From positions 100,626,117 through 100,690,116 of the forward strand of contig NC_039358.1 of assembly GCF_003573695.1 (NCBI RefSeq): a stretch of 64,000 bases of DNA, in the 5' to 3' direction. The position numbers and the translations under genes are program-made. Below are positions 44,532-56,125 of the stretch, piece after piece; positions within the stretch are counted from its first letter, which is position 1, and each line of letters begins with the position of its first letter. The DNA is from Papaver somniferum (lineage: Eukaryota; Streptophyta; Magnoliopsida; Ranunculales; Papaveraceae). The notes under the pieces were generated by a model. That model made no database searches. It saw nothing but the letters and a program-made list of their open reading frames with translations, and had not been told where the DNA came from.

Positions 44532-46141
44532 TATTCAGCGAAACTATCTCGCTACTAGGTTACATGCGAGATATATCTAGATAGAGAAGTAGTGTTAAAA
44601 ATAAACAACGCTTTTTTTTTTTCTATTCTGGAATGCTTTTTGTCTAATCTAGCAGCCAAATCTAGCCCATATGAATTAGACTTAGTGAGATGATTCATGG
44701 ATAATCTTATATGGACATTATCTTACATGATTTGATCCAATTTTTCTTTAAAATCCAAATTAAAATGACTTTAAAGCTAATAATTTGGTGATATGTTCTT
44801 TTATGAAACTCGATAATCCTATCAAAAAGGAGCATAATCTGAGATGTATAACACCATTTTAAAATTGGAAGATGGTGAAGTTTGATATTTCGAATTGTGT
44901 TCATTTTTTTTTGTAGGAGTTTAGAGTTAATAAGAGGCACATAACATCAAAATATTAACTTCAAATTCATTGTCGTTTGTACTCTTAAAAAAAATTAGAC
45001 AAAATCTTTAAGAGCATATAACATCAAAATATTAGACCAAATCTTATAATGTCCATATAGAACTGCCCATAAATCCTCCCTCTTTTCGTATTACACCCAT
45101 AAGTTACATGAATACAATTATATTATATGGGTACAAAAGTAAACAAGTTATTATTAGTTTAAATCCTATCATCAAAACCATTATGCGTTTTTTATGGAAT
45201 GAAATATTTATGATCGGATGATCAAAAAAAATATATTTACCTTGTATTCCTTTTTAATTGAGTTTCCAATTTTTACCTTACACTTCCTTTCTTCTGTTTG
45301 GTTTTTCCCGCTTCACAAAAAGTCTATGATACTAATACGCTCTAGTGTTAGCCGACGATTTCCGCACAAGCATTTCATCCCGAGGGCATTTCTACGGCGT
45401 TTGTCGTTCCTTTTTTGTCTCTATATTTTTTGTTCCAACGAAAAGAACTATGCGAGTACATGCATGTCATGTGGCCTAGCTATCTAATTGAAATAAAGTA
45501 AAAAGGAAAAGTATCTATTAACATTCTTATATACAATTTGCGCAATTTTTTCCGACTCAAACGATGAATTGTCGTAAGTCAATGTTTTGATGATGTGTTC
45601 CTCTTATAAAAATCTAAATTTACTTCCAAATTTGAGTAAAATCCGAAACATATAACACCATCATATACTACTTTAAAAATCAGTCGTTAAAAATAAATTG
45701 TTAAAATCAAGATTGACAGATGGTGAAATTTAGTATCTCGAATTATACTATTTTTCAGTACAAATATAAAATTTTATAAAAAAAAGTGTATCATCAAGAT
45801 ATTAATTTTAAATTCATTATCACTCGAGTTCTATGAGAAAAATGATACAGAAACACATTAACCTCGGTAGAAATTCTAGGAGACTGTATCCTTTCCTCGT
45901 TTAATTGGAGGCCATAAATCTAATTGGGGCCATGACATTTTATTTGCACACCAAAATTTTCAAGGGCATATCAATCCGAATATGAAAATATTCTTTTACC
46001 CATTACTAAACCTAAATCTTAAAAATCTTAAAAATCAGTTAATCACTAATTAACCACCCTAATTAGGCCCCCAATTTATATCCTAAAACTAAAGAAATTG
46101 GTTTCTCTTATTCTTCATCTTCCTCCCCTCCTCTTCTTCTT
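44532..46141. other. Intergenic with two related AT-rich repeats
   Basis: 44,740-45,040 and 45,600-45,850 resemble each other in order: a CTTATAAAA-like start, ATATAACACCAT, AGATGGTGAA(G/A)TTT, ATCTCGAATT and TTCAAATTCATT(A/G)TC. This suggests two decayed copies of one repeat. No gene is supported. The ORF at 45218 (89 codons) is T-rich and shows no domain. Confidence 0.5.
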
Positions 46142-48504
46142 TGAAAAAGTGGGGTACAACAACCACACCCAATATTTCACTTAGCAATCCGTATGGACAA
46201 ACTCCAATATACTTTCTAGAGAATCAACTAGACAGTCAGACTCAATCTGGATAAAAAGTATATCAAAGAGTTTATATCTCAATCTCTCGATTTGATATAT
46301 ACTCAAGCAAATAAAAATCTGCGAGTCTTTATCAAATACTAGAGAGAGAACTTGGATGGTACCAAAGACCAATATCCAAGTGTCAATCAATTTAAATCAA
46401 CAACCAAAAGGTCGGATATTCTAATTGATTGAACAACGCACAACCTGTGATATTTCAATTATATAACAAAATATAATGCGGAAAAGAAATAACACAGACA
46501 CCAGAATTTTGTTAACGAGGAAACCGCAAATGCAGAAAAACCCCGGGACCTAGTCCAGATTAAACACACACTGTATTAAGCCGCTACAGACACTATCCTA
46601 TTCCAAATTAACTTCGGTCTGGACTGTAGTTGAACCCCAATCAATCTCAAACTGATCCAAGGTACAGTTATGCTCCTACGTCTCTGATCCCAGCAGGATA
46701 CTACGTACTTGATTCCCTTAGCTGATTTCACCCACAACTAAGAGTTGCTACGACCCAAAGTCGAAGACTTTAAGAAACAAATTTGTATCACACAAAAAAG
46801 TCTACGGTAATAGATAAATCCGTCTCCCACGAATGTACCTATGAGTTTTGTTCTGTCTTTTGATAAATCAAGGTGAACAGGAATTGATAAACCGTACTTA
46901 TATTCCCGAAGAACAACCTAATATTATCAATCACCTCACAATAATCCCAATCGACGCAGCGAAAAAAGATATTGTGGAATCACAAACGATGAGACGAAGT
47001 GTTTGTGATTTCTTTTATATCTTGCCTGTCGGAGATATCAATCTCAAGCCAATTATTACCATTGTACTCGTACGATAGAAACAACAAGATCAGATCACAC
47101 AACTACGATAAATTAGTATCGGTCTGGATTCATAATCCCAATGAAGTCTTTAAGTCGTTAACCTGGTTTAGAAGAAGAAACCAAAGGTTAAAGGAGAATC
47201 GAATCTAGCTTAGCACAACTAGTATCACACAAAAGGTGTGGGGATTAGGTTTCCCAGTTGCTAGAGTTCTCCCTTATATAGTCTTTCAAATCAGGGTTTG
47301 CAATCAATGTTAGCTTGGTAACAAAGCATTCAATATTCACTGTTAGATGAAAACCTGATTTAGATTCAAGCTAATATCTTTCAACCATTAGATCGAAAAC
47401 TAGCTTGTTACACACAAATGAAATGCTCGTTTCTAGTCTTGTGTAACCGTACCCAAACTTGTACATTTGTTGGTTCAACAATAGTCAACCAAATGGTCAG
47501 CCATATGATCACTTTCATATCGACCATATTCTTCTTCACCGTAACTAGTTCAAATGACTCAAATGAACTAGTTAGAGAGTTGTTCAATTGCAAGGAAATA
47601 TTATGTAACTACACAAGACACAATCGAAGTAAAAACGATTTGATTCACTCGAATCGGTTCATGAACTATATAACCACGGTTTGCAATTTGGATTCTTTAG
47701 CTTATATAAGAATAAGTTCGCAAACATCGTTTTTAGATATAACCTACTCAAGTTCGCGGACTGGGTTCGCAGACTTAAGTTCCTGGACGGAGTTCACAAA
47801 CTCCAACAGAAATTCTCAGGACAAGAACTTCCGCCACTTCGCGGACTTGGCTCACACCACCATGCCGGTTCTCTTGATCAACAAAGTTCACAAACTTCGG
47901 TTCAAGGAATAAGGACTTATACATATATGTGTTTCCACAATAATTCTTATATCCTCCAATGGTTATATAATCTAAACTCTCATTTCAATCATTGGAACAT
48001 TCTTAGAGGACGTTGATATTCTATAGTCGTTATTCACAAACTATTTTTCGTCAAAATAAGCAATTTCCAAAGTGATTGAAACTTGTCATGACTTTCGTCA
48101 CTAGGTAAAGATGAACTTGGTTAAAGCGAAAGCTTACCAAAACATATTTCGAGAAATAAATAGGCGAGATAAACTCGGCTCGAAATAGCAAATGTGTATA
48201 ATCTAAGTCTATATAGCAAAACGACTTTTGTCTCAAGATAGGAGATAAATAGACTTTTGAGTGATAGATAAGTTCAAGTCTCCACATACCTTTTAGTCGA
48301 TGAAGATCCACCGATTCCTTGATTAGTCCTTCGTCTTGTATGATAATTGCCATGGAGTTCTTGAGCTCAACTACACTTTGTATCCTAGTCCGAGACCTTA
48401 GCTATAGTAGACTAGAAATCAAGACTTATAGTTTTGATCACTAACATTGACAAACATGCTTGAGATAGCAACGCATGCGAGTTCGACCGAGCAATGCTCT
48501 AACA
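46142..48504 (-). mobile_element. Element D 3' LTR (2,363 bp)
   Basis: On the minus strand starts TGTTAGAGCATTGCTCGG (48504) and ends CCACTTTTTCA (46142). It aligns with the LTRs of A along its whole length, differing in the outer repeat block (about 47,690-47,890). The purine tract GACAAAGGGGGAGAT (48505-48519) lies directly upstream on its strand. Confidence 0.9.
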
Positions 48505-50126
48505 ATCTCCCCCTTTGTCAATTTTAGTGACAAAACTATCAATACATATGGAATACAAAAATAAATAAATTAACTTTTGTAGCTCCTATTCTACATACCT
48601 AATCTTCAACATTACTTGAAATCTTCGTCACTTCCAAGTACTCCAATGATCCTAAAGGTTGTAAGTTCAGCATCATCGTTGTTGAAAATCCATAGCTATA
48701 ACAACGAGAAAACAAGAGTTCTCAATCATTGTTATACAGTGTCATAGTATCATTGCACAACATCAAAGTTCAATTGTATCACAACTTCAACAACAATACT
48801 ATGGTGATATGTATCACTCCCCCTTAGTCAATACTCCATCTCACATGGAAACCACTCCCCCTTACATAATGATCCGAAAACCATATGTATTTGTAGTGTG
48901 AACTACAAATTAATTCTCCCCCCTTTTGTCAATAAAATTGGCAAAGGTACAAGAACGGGATCCTAATGAAATTTCCGAAAGATACATTTCTTGACCAAAA
49001 GAAAGCAAAAATATATCATCTTATCTAGATTCAATCATAAATCCGAAACTAAATGCATTCATCAAGGAGTTCGTAAAGATACAAGATAACCCCTATCATA
49101 TTCCACAGCCGCACTCCCCACAAAGATTTTGCAATTAAGCACAAGTTCAATTAAGAACTCTCCCCCATAAAATGTCATTCCCGAAATAACAACAAGAGCG
49201 ACCTTAATTTCGAAAGAAAAGAAGGATTTTATTGGACATAATAAATCACATACAAGTATGAATTTGAATCCAAAAAATTCAATTAAACTAACCACAAGTG
49301 GACCCATGATTAATTCAATCGAAAAATGCTCAAACATAAGTGAACTTATAGAGACTTAAAAACATAGAATTAGATTAATCACAAGAGAACCCATAATTAA
49401 TCTAATCGAAATACACAATCAAACTAATCACAAAAGTAATCAATTTAATTGGTCATGCTCGACATAAGAAAACTTACGGAGCAACAACTAAATATCCAAA
49501 CAAGATGATTAATTTAGTTGAATATGCTCGACATAAAGAACCTCACGTAACAACAACAAAGCTAATCATAAAAATAATCAACTTGGTCGTTCAATGCTCA
49601 ACATAAGACACTTTACGGAGCCTCACAGTAATACATAAAATATGGATCAGGGAAGATCAATACTGCAGAATACACAAGGATTCATTCTATTTCCATCACG
49701 ATTCGCATAACGACATTCAATAGACATAATCCTTGCAAACAAAAGATTTTAACCTATCTTCCATCAATAATTGACATAATAGGCTTAACTTTTGTATTTG
49801 TTAAAAGTCTATTCATTCTTTTATCAATACATGCATATCGACATACGAAAGACTTTACTTTTGACAAGGTATGGGAAAATCATAGCTCACGGACGTAAGC
49901 ACACATATCCCATAACAAATTTGCAATATATAAAACCATAAAGATTAATACTGCAAAAATCATCTTCCAAACAAATTTAGAGTTTAAACCAATAAATCTA
50001 AAAACATGAAGATGAAAACGTTGGACATAGCTATGTGTAATCACAATAATGGCTATTCCAAACTCTAGTTATTCTTCTAACAAAAACAAGAAAATAGATG
50101 ATTTACTAGGCAAATAAAGGAGAAAA
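48505..50126 (-). other. Element D non-coding 3' internal region
   Basis: No gene is supported. It has three purine tracts on the minus strand: at the LTR junction, near 48,821-48,835 and 48,855-48,868 (AGGGGGAGTG), and at about 48,917-48,930 (GACAAAAGGGGGG). The 68-75-base tandem repeat seen in A lies at about 49,325-49,625. ORF 49062-49337 overlaps this non-coding sequence and looks spurious. Confidence 0.65.
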
Positions 50127-50567
50127 TCAAAGTTCGTTGAGAACCTCATATCTTTCAATGAATCCATCAAAGAAGGTGTCACTGATTTCCTTTATTCTCT
50201 TGACTGTAGACACACCATGTTCATGAGTTAGAACATTAACTTTGCGATCAACAACCCGAGCAAGCTGTCTAGCCTTGGTGTAGTCCATGATGATCTTATT
50301 TTGATTCCATATCAGAATATTCTGATTAGCAAGGATTCTGGCCTAACCATCTAAGAGTTGGTTTATTTGCAGTTGAAGATTTGAAAACTCGACCTTTGAA
50401 TCGTTCTGAACACAAATCAAATCCTTAAAAGAATCATCAATTCAGGAGTTGTGATCCTTTCTTTCAAGCATCTTCTTTAGAACCAGCTCTTGAATTGACT
50501 CACATCCTTGAGCGTCTTCCTCCATATCAAGATGCACAATCTCTTGAGATTTTGCAGAGTTCTCCAT
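50127..50567 (-). pseudogene. Element D 3' ORF, related to ORF2 of element B
   Basis: A frame of 147 codons from an ATG at 50567 to a TGA at 50127, interrupted by two in-frame stops (codons 42 and 75). The product begins acidic, has a heptad-like helix (ELVLKKMLERKD, later LQLQINQLL), and ends with RKVNVLTHEHGVSTVKRIKE, the part shared with element B (6318-6626). The ORF is the last before the non-coding 3' stretch, as in B. Its function is unknown. No transmembrane segment or zinc motif is seen. Confidence 0.55.
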
Positions 50568-50905
50568 ATAATTTTTGTTAGGGATGGAGAGACACAATAT
50601 AGAGTAATATATATATATGTATGTAAACAGGAGAAGGAAACTCTTCTTTTTTGGAAACCCTAAGAACTCTCAAGAGGAGGACGCGGACGTTTGTGAACTG
50701 TTAGCACAAAAACTCGCACAAAAACAAACTGAAATAATATACAACATACTTGAGCATTTCTTAATAAATTTCATTGCACCTCTCAAGTTAGAAATAAGGA
50801 AAAGAATACCTGGAGTCAGGTGATAGAGTGGAAATTAGTCCCACTGTGATCATCGAGAAAAGAGTTGTATATATCGTCTGACAGTTCGATCTTCGTGTTC
50901 TTCGC

Positions 50906-51995
50906 CTATCTTCGGTTGTCTTTCATCCCAGAAGAGTAAGACACGGTGTTTTTATCATATCCGTCAGAAGGCTTTCTCCGAGGACTAAATCTAGGACCTC
51001 TTGCAACTGGTTCAAGAGGATCAGAATAGATAGGAATCCATTTTCTAGACTTAGATTTACCAGAAACAGTCTTATAAACACAGGGAATGCTTTTATCGGC
51101 AACACAAGAATTTACACCACTAGAAAGCATTTGAACCTTGTGATGATTTCTAGGAAAGAGATCATATATAAGGCTTCTAGTTTTCTGTGGGCATGCGATT
51201 CACTGCAGTAGTCAACCGACTATTTGTTCCATTGACACTGGAAAAAAGCAAATTATGAAGTTTAGAAATTTGTTTCCTCCTGGAAAAACAATGGATATCA
51301 TGGTGATTCTTTTTCCTAAAGAATGTACAGGTTCGTGGAGAAGCAATAAATGTCACCTGTTTTAACTTCATAGCCATATGAGAAGATTGCAAGTTATGTA
51401 AACTATTATTGACACAACCTTCTTCTGGAAGATCCTTCATGTACTGCAGTCCATGAGAATTAGTTTGTACAGAAGAATTTCTTATTAAGACAGAGTTTTC
51501 CTTTTCCAAGGATCTGCACTATTCACCGGCTAGAATAAGGGATGCTTTTAGTTTCTCTTTTTCGACACGAAGACTGTAAAGCTCCGATGAATGCGTCTCG
51601 ATCAAATGTTTCTCTCTAATTGAGTCTTCCTTAACAATATCCTCAAGAACACTAATCTTTTCACACTGTAGAGTAGTCTCTTAGAGAAGTTTATCAATAT
51701 TCTTAAAGAAGGACTCAATGATGCTATAGAGTCCATGTTCTCGATCAAGAGACTTTTCAAATTCATCAATAAGTTGATCATGATCCTGAAAATCAATAAT
51801 CTCAGCAGAGTTTTTTGAGATTCTGATGAGCTTCATCTCAGCTTTTGCCATAGTGCCCAATGTCTCATTAGAGAGAGATATGTCATCACGAGATGAACCA
51901 ATCTTCTTACCTCGGGATTCGGAAGAATCATCTAAGGAGTACTCCTTTGAGGTATTCCCAAGACATTTGGCATAGTTAAAAGTTTTAGAAGACAT
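50906..51995 (-). pseudogene. Element D first ORF, gag position, degenerate knuckle
   Basis: Starts at ATG 51995, about 85 bases inside the primer site. The frame has stops at about 51681 and 51519 and shifts near 51,170 to the frame read to 50906. The first half is Ser/Glu-rich and coiled-coil-like (IDEFEKSL...IIESFFKNIDKLL). Further on, CTFFRKKNHHDIHC has the spacing of a CX2CX4HX4C knuckle but with Phe in place of the second Cys. A Cys/Pro and Arg-rich tail follows. It may be a diverged gag. It shows no clear match to the gag of A. Confidence 0.55.
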
Positions 51996-52080
51996 CTTGG
52001 TACGCGTATATGTCAGAGATTCTGTCCTCAGACTCAGATTGCCACAAACACAGACTTGTAAGGTATTTTAAACGTGTTTG

Positions 52081-52095
52081 CCTGCTCTGATACCA
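52081..52095 (-). other. Primer-binding site of element D
   Basis: The minus strand reads TGGTATCAGAGCAGG two bases from the LTR end at 52098. Confidence 0.9.
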
Positions 52096-52097
52096 AA

Positions 52098-52503
52098 TGA
52101 AAAAGTGGGGGGTACAACAACCACACCTAATATTTCGTTTAGCAATCTGTATAGACAAACTCCAATATACTTTCTAGAGAATCAACTAGACAGTCAGACT
52201 CAATCTAGATAAAAAGTATATCAAAGAGTTTATATCTCAATCTCTCAATTTGATATATACTCAAGCAAATAGAAATTTGCAAGTCTTTATCAAATACTAG
52301 AGAGATAACTTGGATGGTACCAAAGACCAATATCCAAGTGTCAATCAATTTGAAACAACAACCAAAAGGTCGGATATTCTAATTGATTGAACAACGCATA
52401 ACCTGTGATATTTTAATTATATAACAAAATATAATGCGGAAAAGAAATAACGCAGACACCAGAATTTTGTTAACGAGGAAACCGCAAATGTAGAAAAACC
52501 CTG
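52098..52503 (-). mobile_element. Element D 5' LTR remnant
   Basis: Matches the corresponding end of the D 3' LTR (46142-about 46545) up to GTAGAAAAACCC. The next expected bases (CGGGACCTAG) are replaced by the start of the Gypsy LTR. The insertion point is therefore known to within a few bases. Confidence 0.88.
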
Positions 52504-53969
52504 TGTAGATGGGGCAAAAACGATTTGCTGGTTTTTACGGAATTGAGGAGACGACCGTATGGAGGAGACTCCTTGAACCGAGCGAAATGTTCAACCTCAC
52601 ACAGATGCACTGCAAGAAGGGAGTGCTTTGAATTCGAGAGATCAATCTGTAGTACTCCGGCCTAAACCAAGACAATGGCTGTTCCAGAGTAAATTCGGTC
52701 ACAAGAGAGGATGGGTTGATCTGAAGGAGGGAAGCTGAGAAATGTGTGGAATCAATGGTAATAAAAGATTGTGGGTATGTTGTGTATTCTGAATAAGATA
52801 AGTTCTGAATGATTGAAGTTGCTCAGTTGAGAGTAATTGCTCAATTGATGAGGTGTTGATCTCTTGTTGTCTGTGAGACGTGAGATTCTTGTTCTGTCTT
52901 AAATCATGATTCAGAGACTTATTTAATTACTGGAATTGTAGACACCATGATCCTATGAAGTGTGACAGTTGATGGAATCAAAGAGTGGGGAAGTGGAAAT
53001 CGTGTTTGAAATCAGTTGCTCATCGTGCGGAGACTTGGTCGATTTTCCATCCACTACTTTGTTAACTCCTTCAACTGATTGCACGACTTGCTCACATTCC
53101 ATCGTGTGTATGAACACACGTGCCGTAGACTGCCAGACCAAAACCCTAGTTGATATCCCCCCAAGTGACACGATTGATGTCTCGTGAACGTGGAGTTTGC
53201 AGGGCAGACGTGTATTTAGTCAGTTGCTGACTTCATGGGACGATGAGTCCATGTATTTGCTGAATTGAACATGATTCTGAAAAATGTTCTGAAACTCATG
53301 AATTGAACGTGTCCGTTGAGACAGAGGTGTAATTCTCACGTTGAGGTGAGCAAGTATTGCTCATTCGATGAATTGCTGAATATTGATAGTTGAACCAATA
53401 TTCCTTGGTTTGAGCAAATATTGCTCATTTGAGCAAGTGTTGCTCGTCCGATGAATTATTGGCAGCGTGACCGAAATAAAACATTAATTAGAATAATGGT
53501 AGTTGAACCGAGTATAATAAAATGGTGATCATGATATCGTCGTAAAATTATTAGCGTTCGAATCTAGAATTATGATCCTTGGACTCAGAAACCCTAATTT
53601 GATCAATTGATGACCGAGTGATAGTTTATTGAAAATTTAACCATGGAATGAAGGAGGACCGGCTACATGAGACTGTGGATCGACCATGTAGCGTCCATAT
53701 GCTCGCGTGAACAAATACCAAGACCCCTTGAAGAGTTGGTGAAAAGATGATCAAATGCTGGCTCAATCATTTTTCATATAATGCTCGTCTGAGCCTTAGG
53801 TGATAAAACCTAATTAATTATGGAGAGGTGAGAGACCGACCAAGCGGTCATGAAACCAACCCTGGATGGTCGTGGGATCGAATGACGATCACTTCATGAA
53901 ATTCCAAAAATATTTGGAAGAGTCTTGGACCTAATACGTGCAATTGCGCAAATTAGGTCAAACCATGAA

Positions 53970-55010
53970 AATACGTGGGACCGGCTCATTGCGAACCAAA
54001 GAGACAACCTTGGTCGGTTAAGGTAACATGCTCACATCGTCAACACGTCCGCGTCTCAGTCTTGAGAATTTTGATATTTTCTGGCGTGCGTTTGAGCAAC
54101 CATTTGAGAAAATACAATAAAATCAGGGTTTTGCTGAAAATGAGGAAACTTCATGAGATGAAGGAAAATAATTATAAAATGAAGGAATGATGAAGCGTGG
54201 GACCGCTGAAGCCAAGGCATGGCAGGCCGGCCAGTGACCACGGTCTCATGGTGCCTTTTCCTAATTTTATATTATTTTTCATGATTTTATGAAAATATCA
54301 TGAAATAAAAGAATTTGTTGAAATTAAGGAGTTTCCTTGAAGTGAAGGAGTTCCATGGGATCAAGGAAGCAAATAATATTAAAATAATAAAAATAAGGGC
54401 GTGTGGGACCAGTTAGGGCATGGCCGGCCGGCTTGGGCCCGGTCCCACGAGTTTCCCTAATTTTTATGTATTTTCCGTGTATTTTTCCATGATTTGAAGG
54501 AATTTTCCTAATTTGAGAGAAATACCATGAAATCAAGGAGTTTCATTGGATGAAGGAAACCTTAAAATAATAATAATAAAATAAAGGGGCGTGTGGGACC
54601 GGCTAGGGCATGGCCGGCCGGCTGGGGCTCGGTCCCACGGGTTTCCCTAATTTTATATTATTTTTCATGTATTTATGAAAATACCATGAGATAAAGGAGT
54701 TTTCATGAGATTAGGGAAATAATAATAAAATAATGAGGAACCATGAGGTGTGGGGCCGGCCGGGATCAAGGCATGGCCGGTTGGCCAACAATCACAGCCC
54801 CACAATATTTTTCCCAATTTTATATTATTTCCTTCATGCGAAGGAAACACCATGAAACTGAGGAGTTTCCTCAAACGAAGGATGTTTGTTCAAATGAAAG
54901 GATTTTCATAAGATCAAGGAAAATAACAAAAAATATGATAAAATATAAAACTGGCGTGGGATTGGCCGCGGCACGGCCGGCCGGTCGGTGAGCTCAATCC
55001 CCTGGCGCCT
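53970..55010. repeat. GC-rich hairpin array in the Gypsy LTR
   Basis: Six degenerate units (near 53,970, 54,195, 54,400, 54,590, 54,750 and 54,955; spacing 150-225) each with GTGGGACCG, then GCATGGCCGGCCGGC, then CGGTCCCAC, so each can fold back (clearest at 54,593-54,640). They are separated by AT-rich spacers with AAAATACCATGA and TTCCCTAATTTT. The contrast in base composition is striking. Confidence 0.8.
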
Positions 55011-55317
55011 TGGTCAATATTTTAATTATTTATTATTTTCCTTCCTATTTTGCATAGGTTCATCGTTTCGTCGTATTTTGAAATACTCATTCGTGCGGTA
55101 ATTGTTAGTGCATCATTGTTGAGTACACTTGCACCTTTTGAGCCGGGGCTTACTCGGAGGTAGCTCAGACGCCCGTGCGTTAAATATTTATTACTAACCC
55201 ATGGAATTCTGCTGGGAAGAACCATAGATTGAAGTAACGAAATATTGCGAAAATTTTGGAATATTTTCGGAAATTCAGTGGATGAATCCAAGAATTTAGG
55301 AATAATTAACTTATGGA

Positions 55318-55468
55318 TCTATACTAGCAGAGCAAGCTGTCTAGGAGCATTAATTATTCTGACATGAGCTTGCTGGAGATTCATATCCTTTATCTAGTCA
55401 GGGAAACTTGTTGTTTGCATCCTGAAGACGTTATCGCTCTATACTAGCAGAGCAAGCTGTCTAGGAGC
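55318..55468. repeat. 31-bp direct repeat, 120 bases apart
   Basis: TCTATACTAGCAGAGCAAGC and the next 11 bases occur identically at 55318-55348 and 55438-55468. Confidence 0.88.
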
Positions 55469-55702
55469 CGTCAATCTCGTAATTCTATATAAAAATAATT
55501 ACTGAAGTGTTCAGTATTCATGAGATATGCCGTTGTCCAGCCGAGAGACTACATATCTGCATGTACTCTGAGAGACGGTATTCTCAGTCAGAGGATTCGA
55601 TGAGAGACTCGTGTCTCAATGCTCACATCTGATTGCTGGATCAGGAGTTTATATAATTATGGATTTACGATTTTAGCCTTTGTCGAAAATCCACCATCTA
55701 CA

Positions 55703-55716
55703 TTAAGTCCCCTGCT
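55703..55716 (-). other. Polypurine tract of the Gypsy element
   Basis: The minus strand reads AGCAGGGGACTTAA immediately before the LTR start TGTAGATGG. It is short and has a TT near its end, so as a primer for plus-strand synthesis it is only moderately convincing. Confidence 0.55.
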
Positions 55717-55972
55717 TAGTGAGGAAAGCCGTGTTCCTCAGTCAGCATTGAATGGTGATTTTCCGGTTATAAACAATATAAGTAATTGCACTTAGTAGTG
55801 AGTTAAGATGTTACCGGATTTTGATAGTACGAGCAAACCATGACTTGAATGAAGATCCCAGTGGCATGTTAGAGCATCGTTTAATGAGCATAAATTGGTG
55901 TTGAATCGCTGGTTTGGACGACGCCTAATAAGGAAATCCTTGTAAAATTAGGTTTTTGGAAATAAAGTTTGA

Positions 55973-55980
55973 TATAAAAG
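55973..55980 (+). promoter_or_regulatory. TATA box of the antisense transcription unit
   Basis: TATAAAAG in GTTTGATATAAAAGGG, on the strand opposite to pol. It is followed about 35-60 bases later by a CT-rich leader (CACGACCAGCACCTTCATC) typical of plant 5' leaders and then by a splice donor at 56126. Confidence 0.55.
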
Positions 55981-56125
55981 GGAATTAATCCCTTCTTTTT
56001 TATTATTTTTCCCACGACCAGCACCTTCATCACCTCTCCACCACCTTCACGCCAGCAGCAGGAGGAGAAAATTTTCACGCCGGAGCACCGACCGCCGCCG
56101 CCACCGGCCGGCCGGCGCCGACCAG

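Larger units (their letters stand above)
46142..52503 (-). mobile_element. Element D: non-autonomous Copia-type retrotransposon, cut at its 5' LTR
   Basis: The fourth member of the long-LTR group, on the minus strand: 3' LTR 46142-48504, interior with two decayed ORFs (50127-50567 and 50906-51995), Met-tRNA primer site 52081-52095 and 406 bases of the 5' LTR (52098-52503), where a Gypsy element begins. No pol is present. The rest of its 5' LTR and its second target duplication should lie beyond the Gypsy element, outside the window. Confidence 0.9.
52504..55702 (-). mobile_element. Gypsy 3' LTR (3,199 bp)
   Basis: Bounded by the inverted termini TGTAGATGG (52504-52512) and CCATCTACA (55694-55702). 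The left end interrupts the LTR of element D and the right end is followed by a purine-rich tract on the element's strand. Inside are a GC-rich repeat array (53,970-55,010), GAGCAA..TTGCTC palindromes (53,346-53,445) and a 31-base direct repeat (55318 and 55438). I see no ORF of note. The second LTR is not in the window, so the boundaries rest on the termini alone. Confidence 0.82.
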
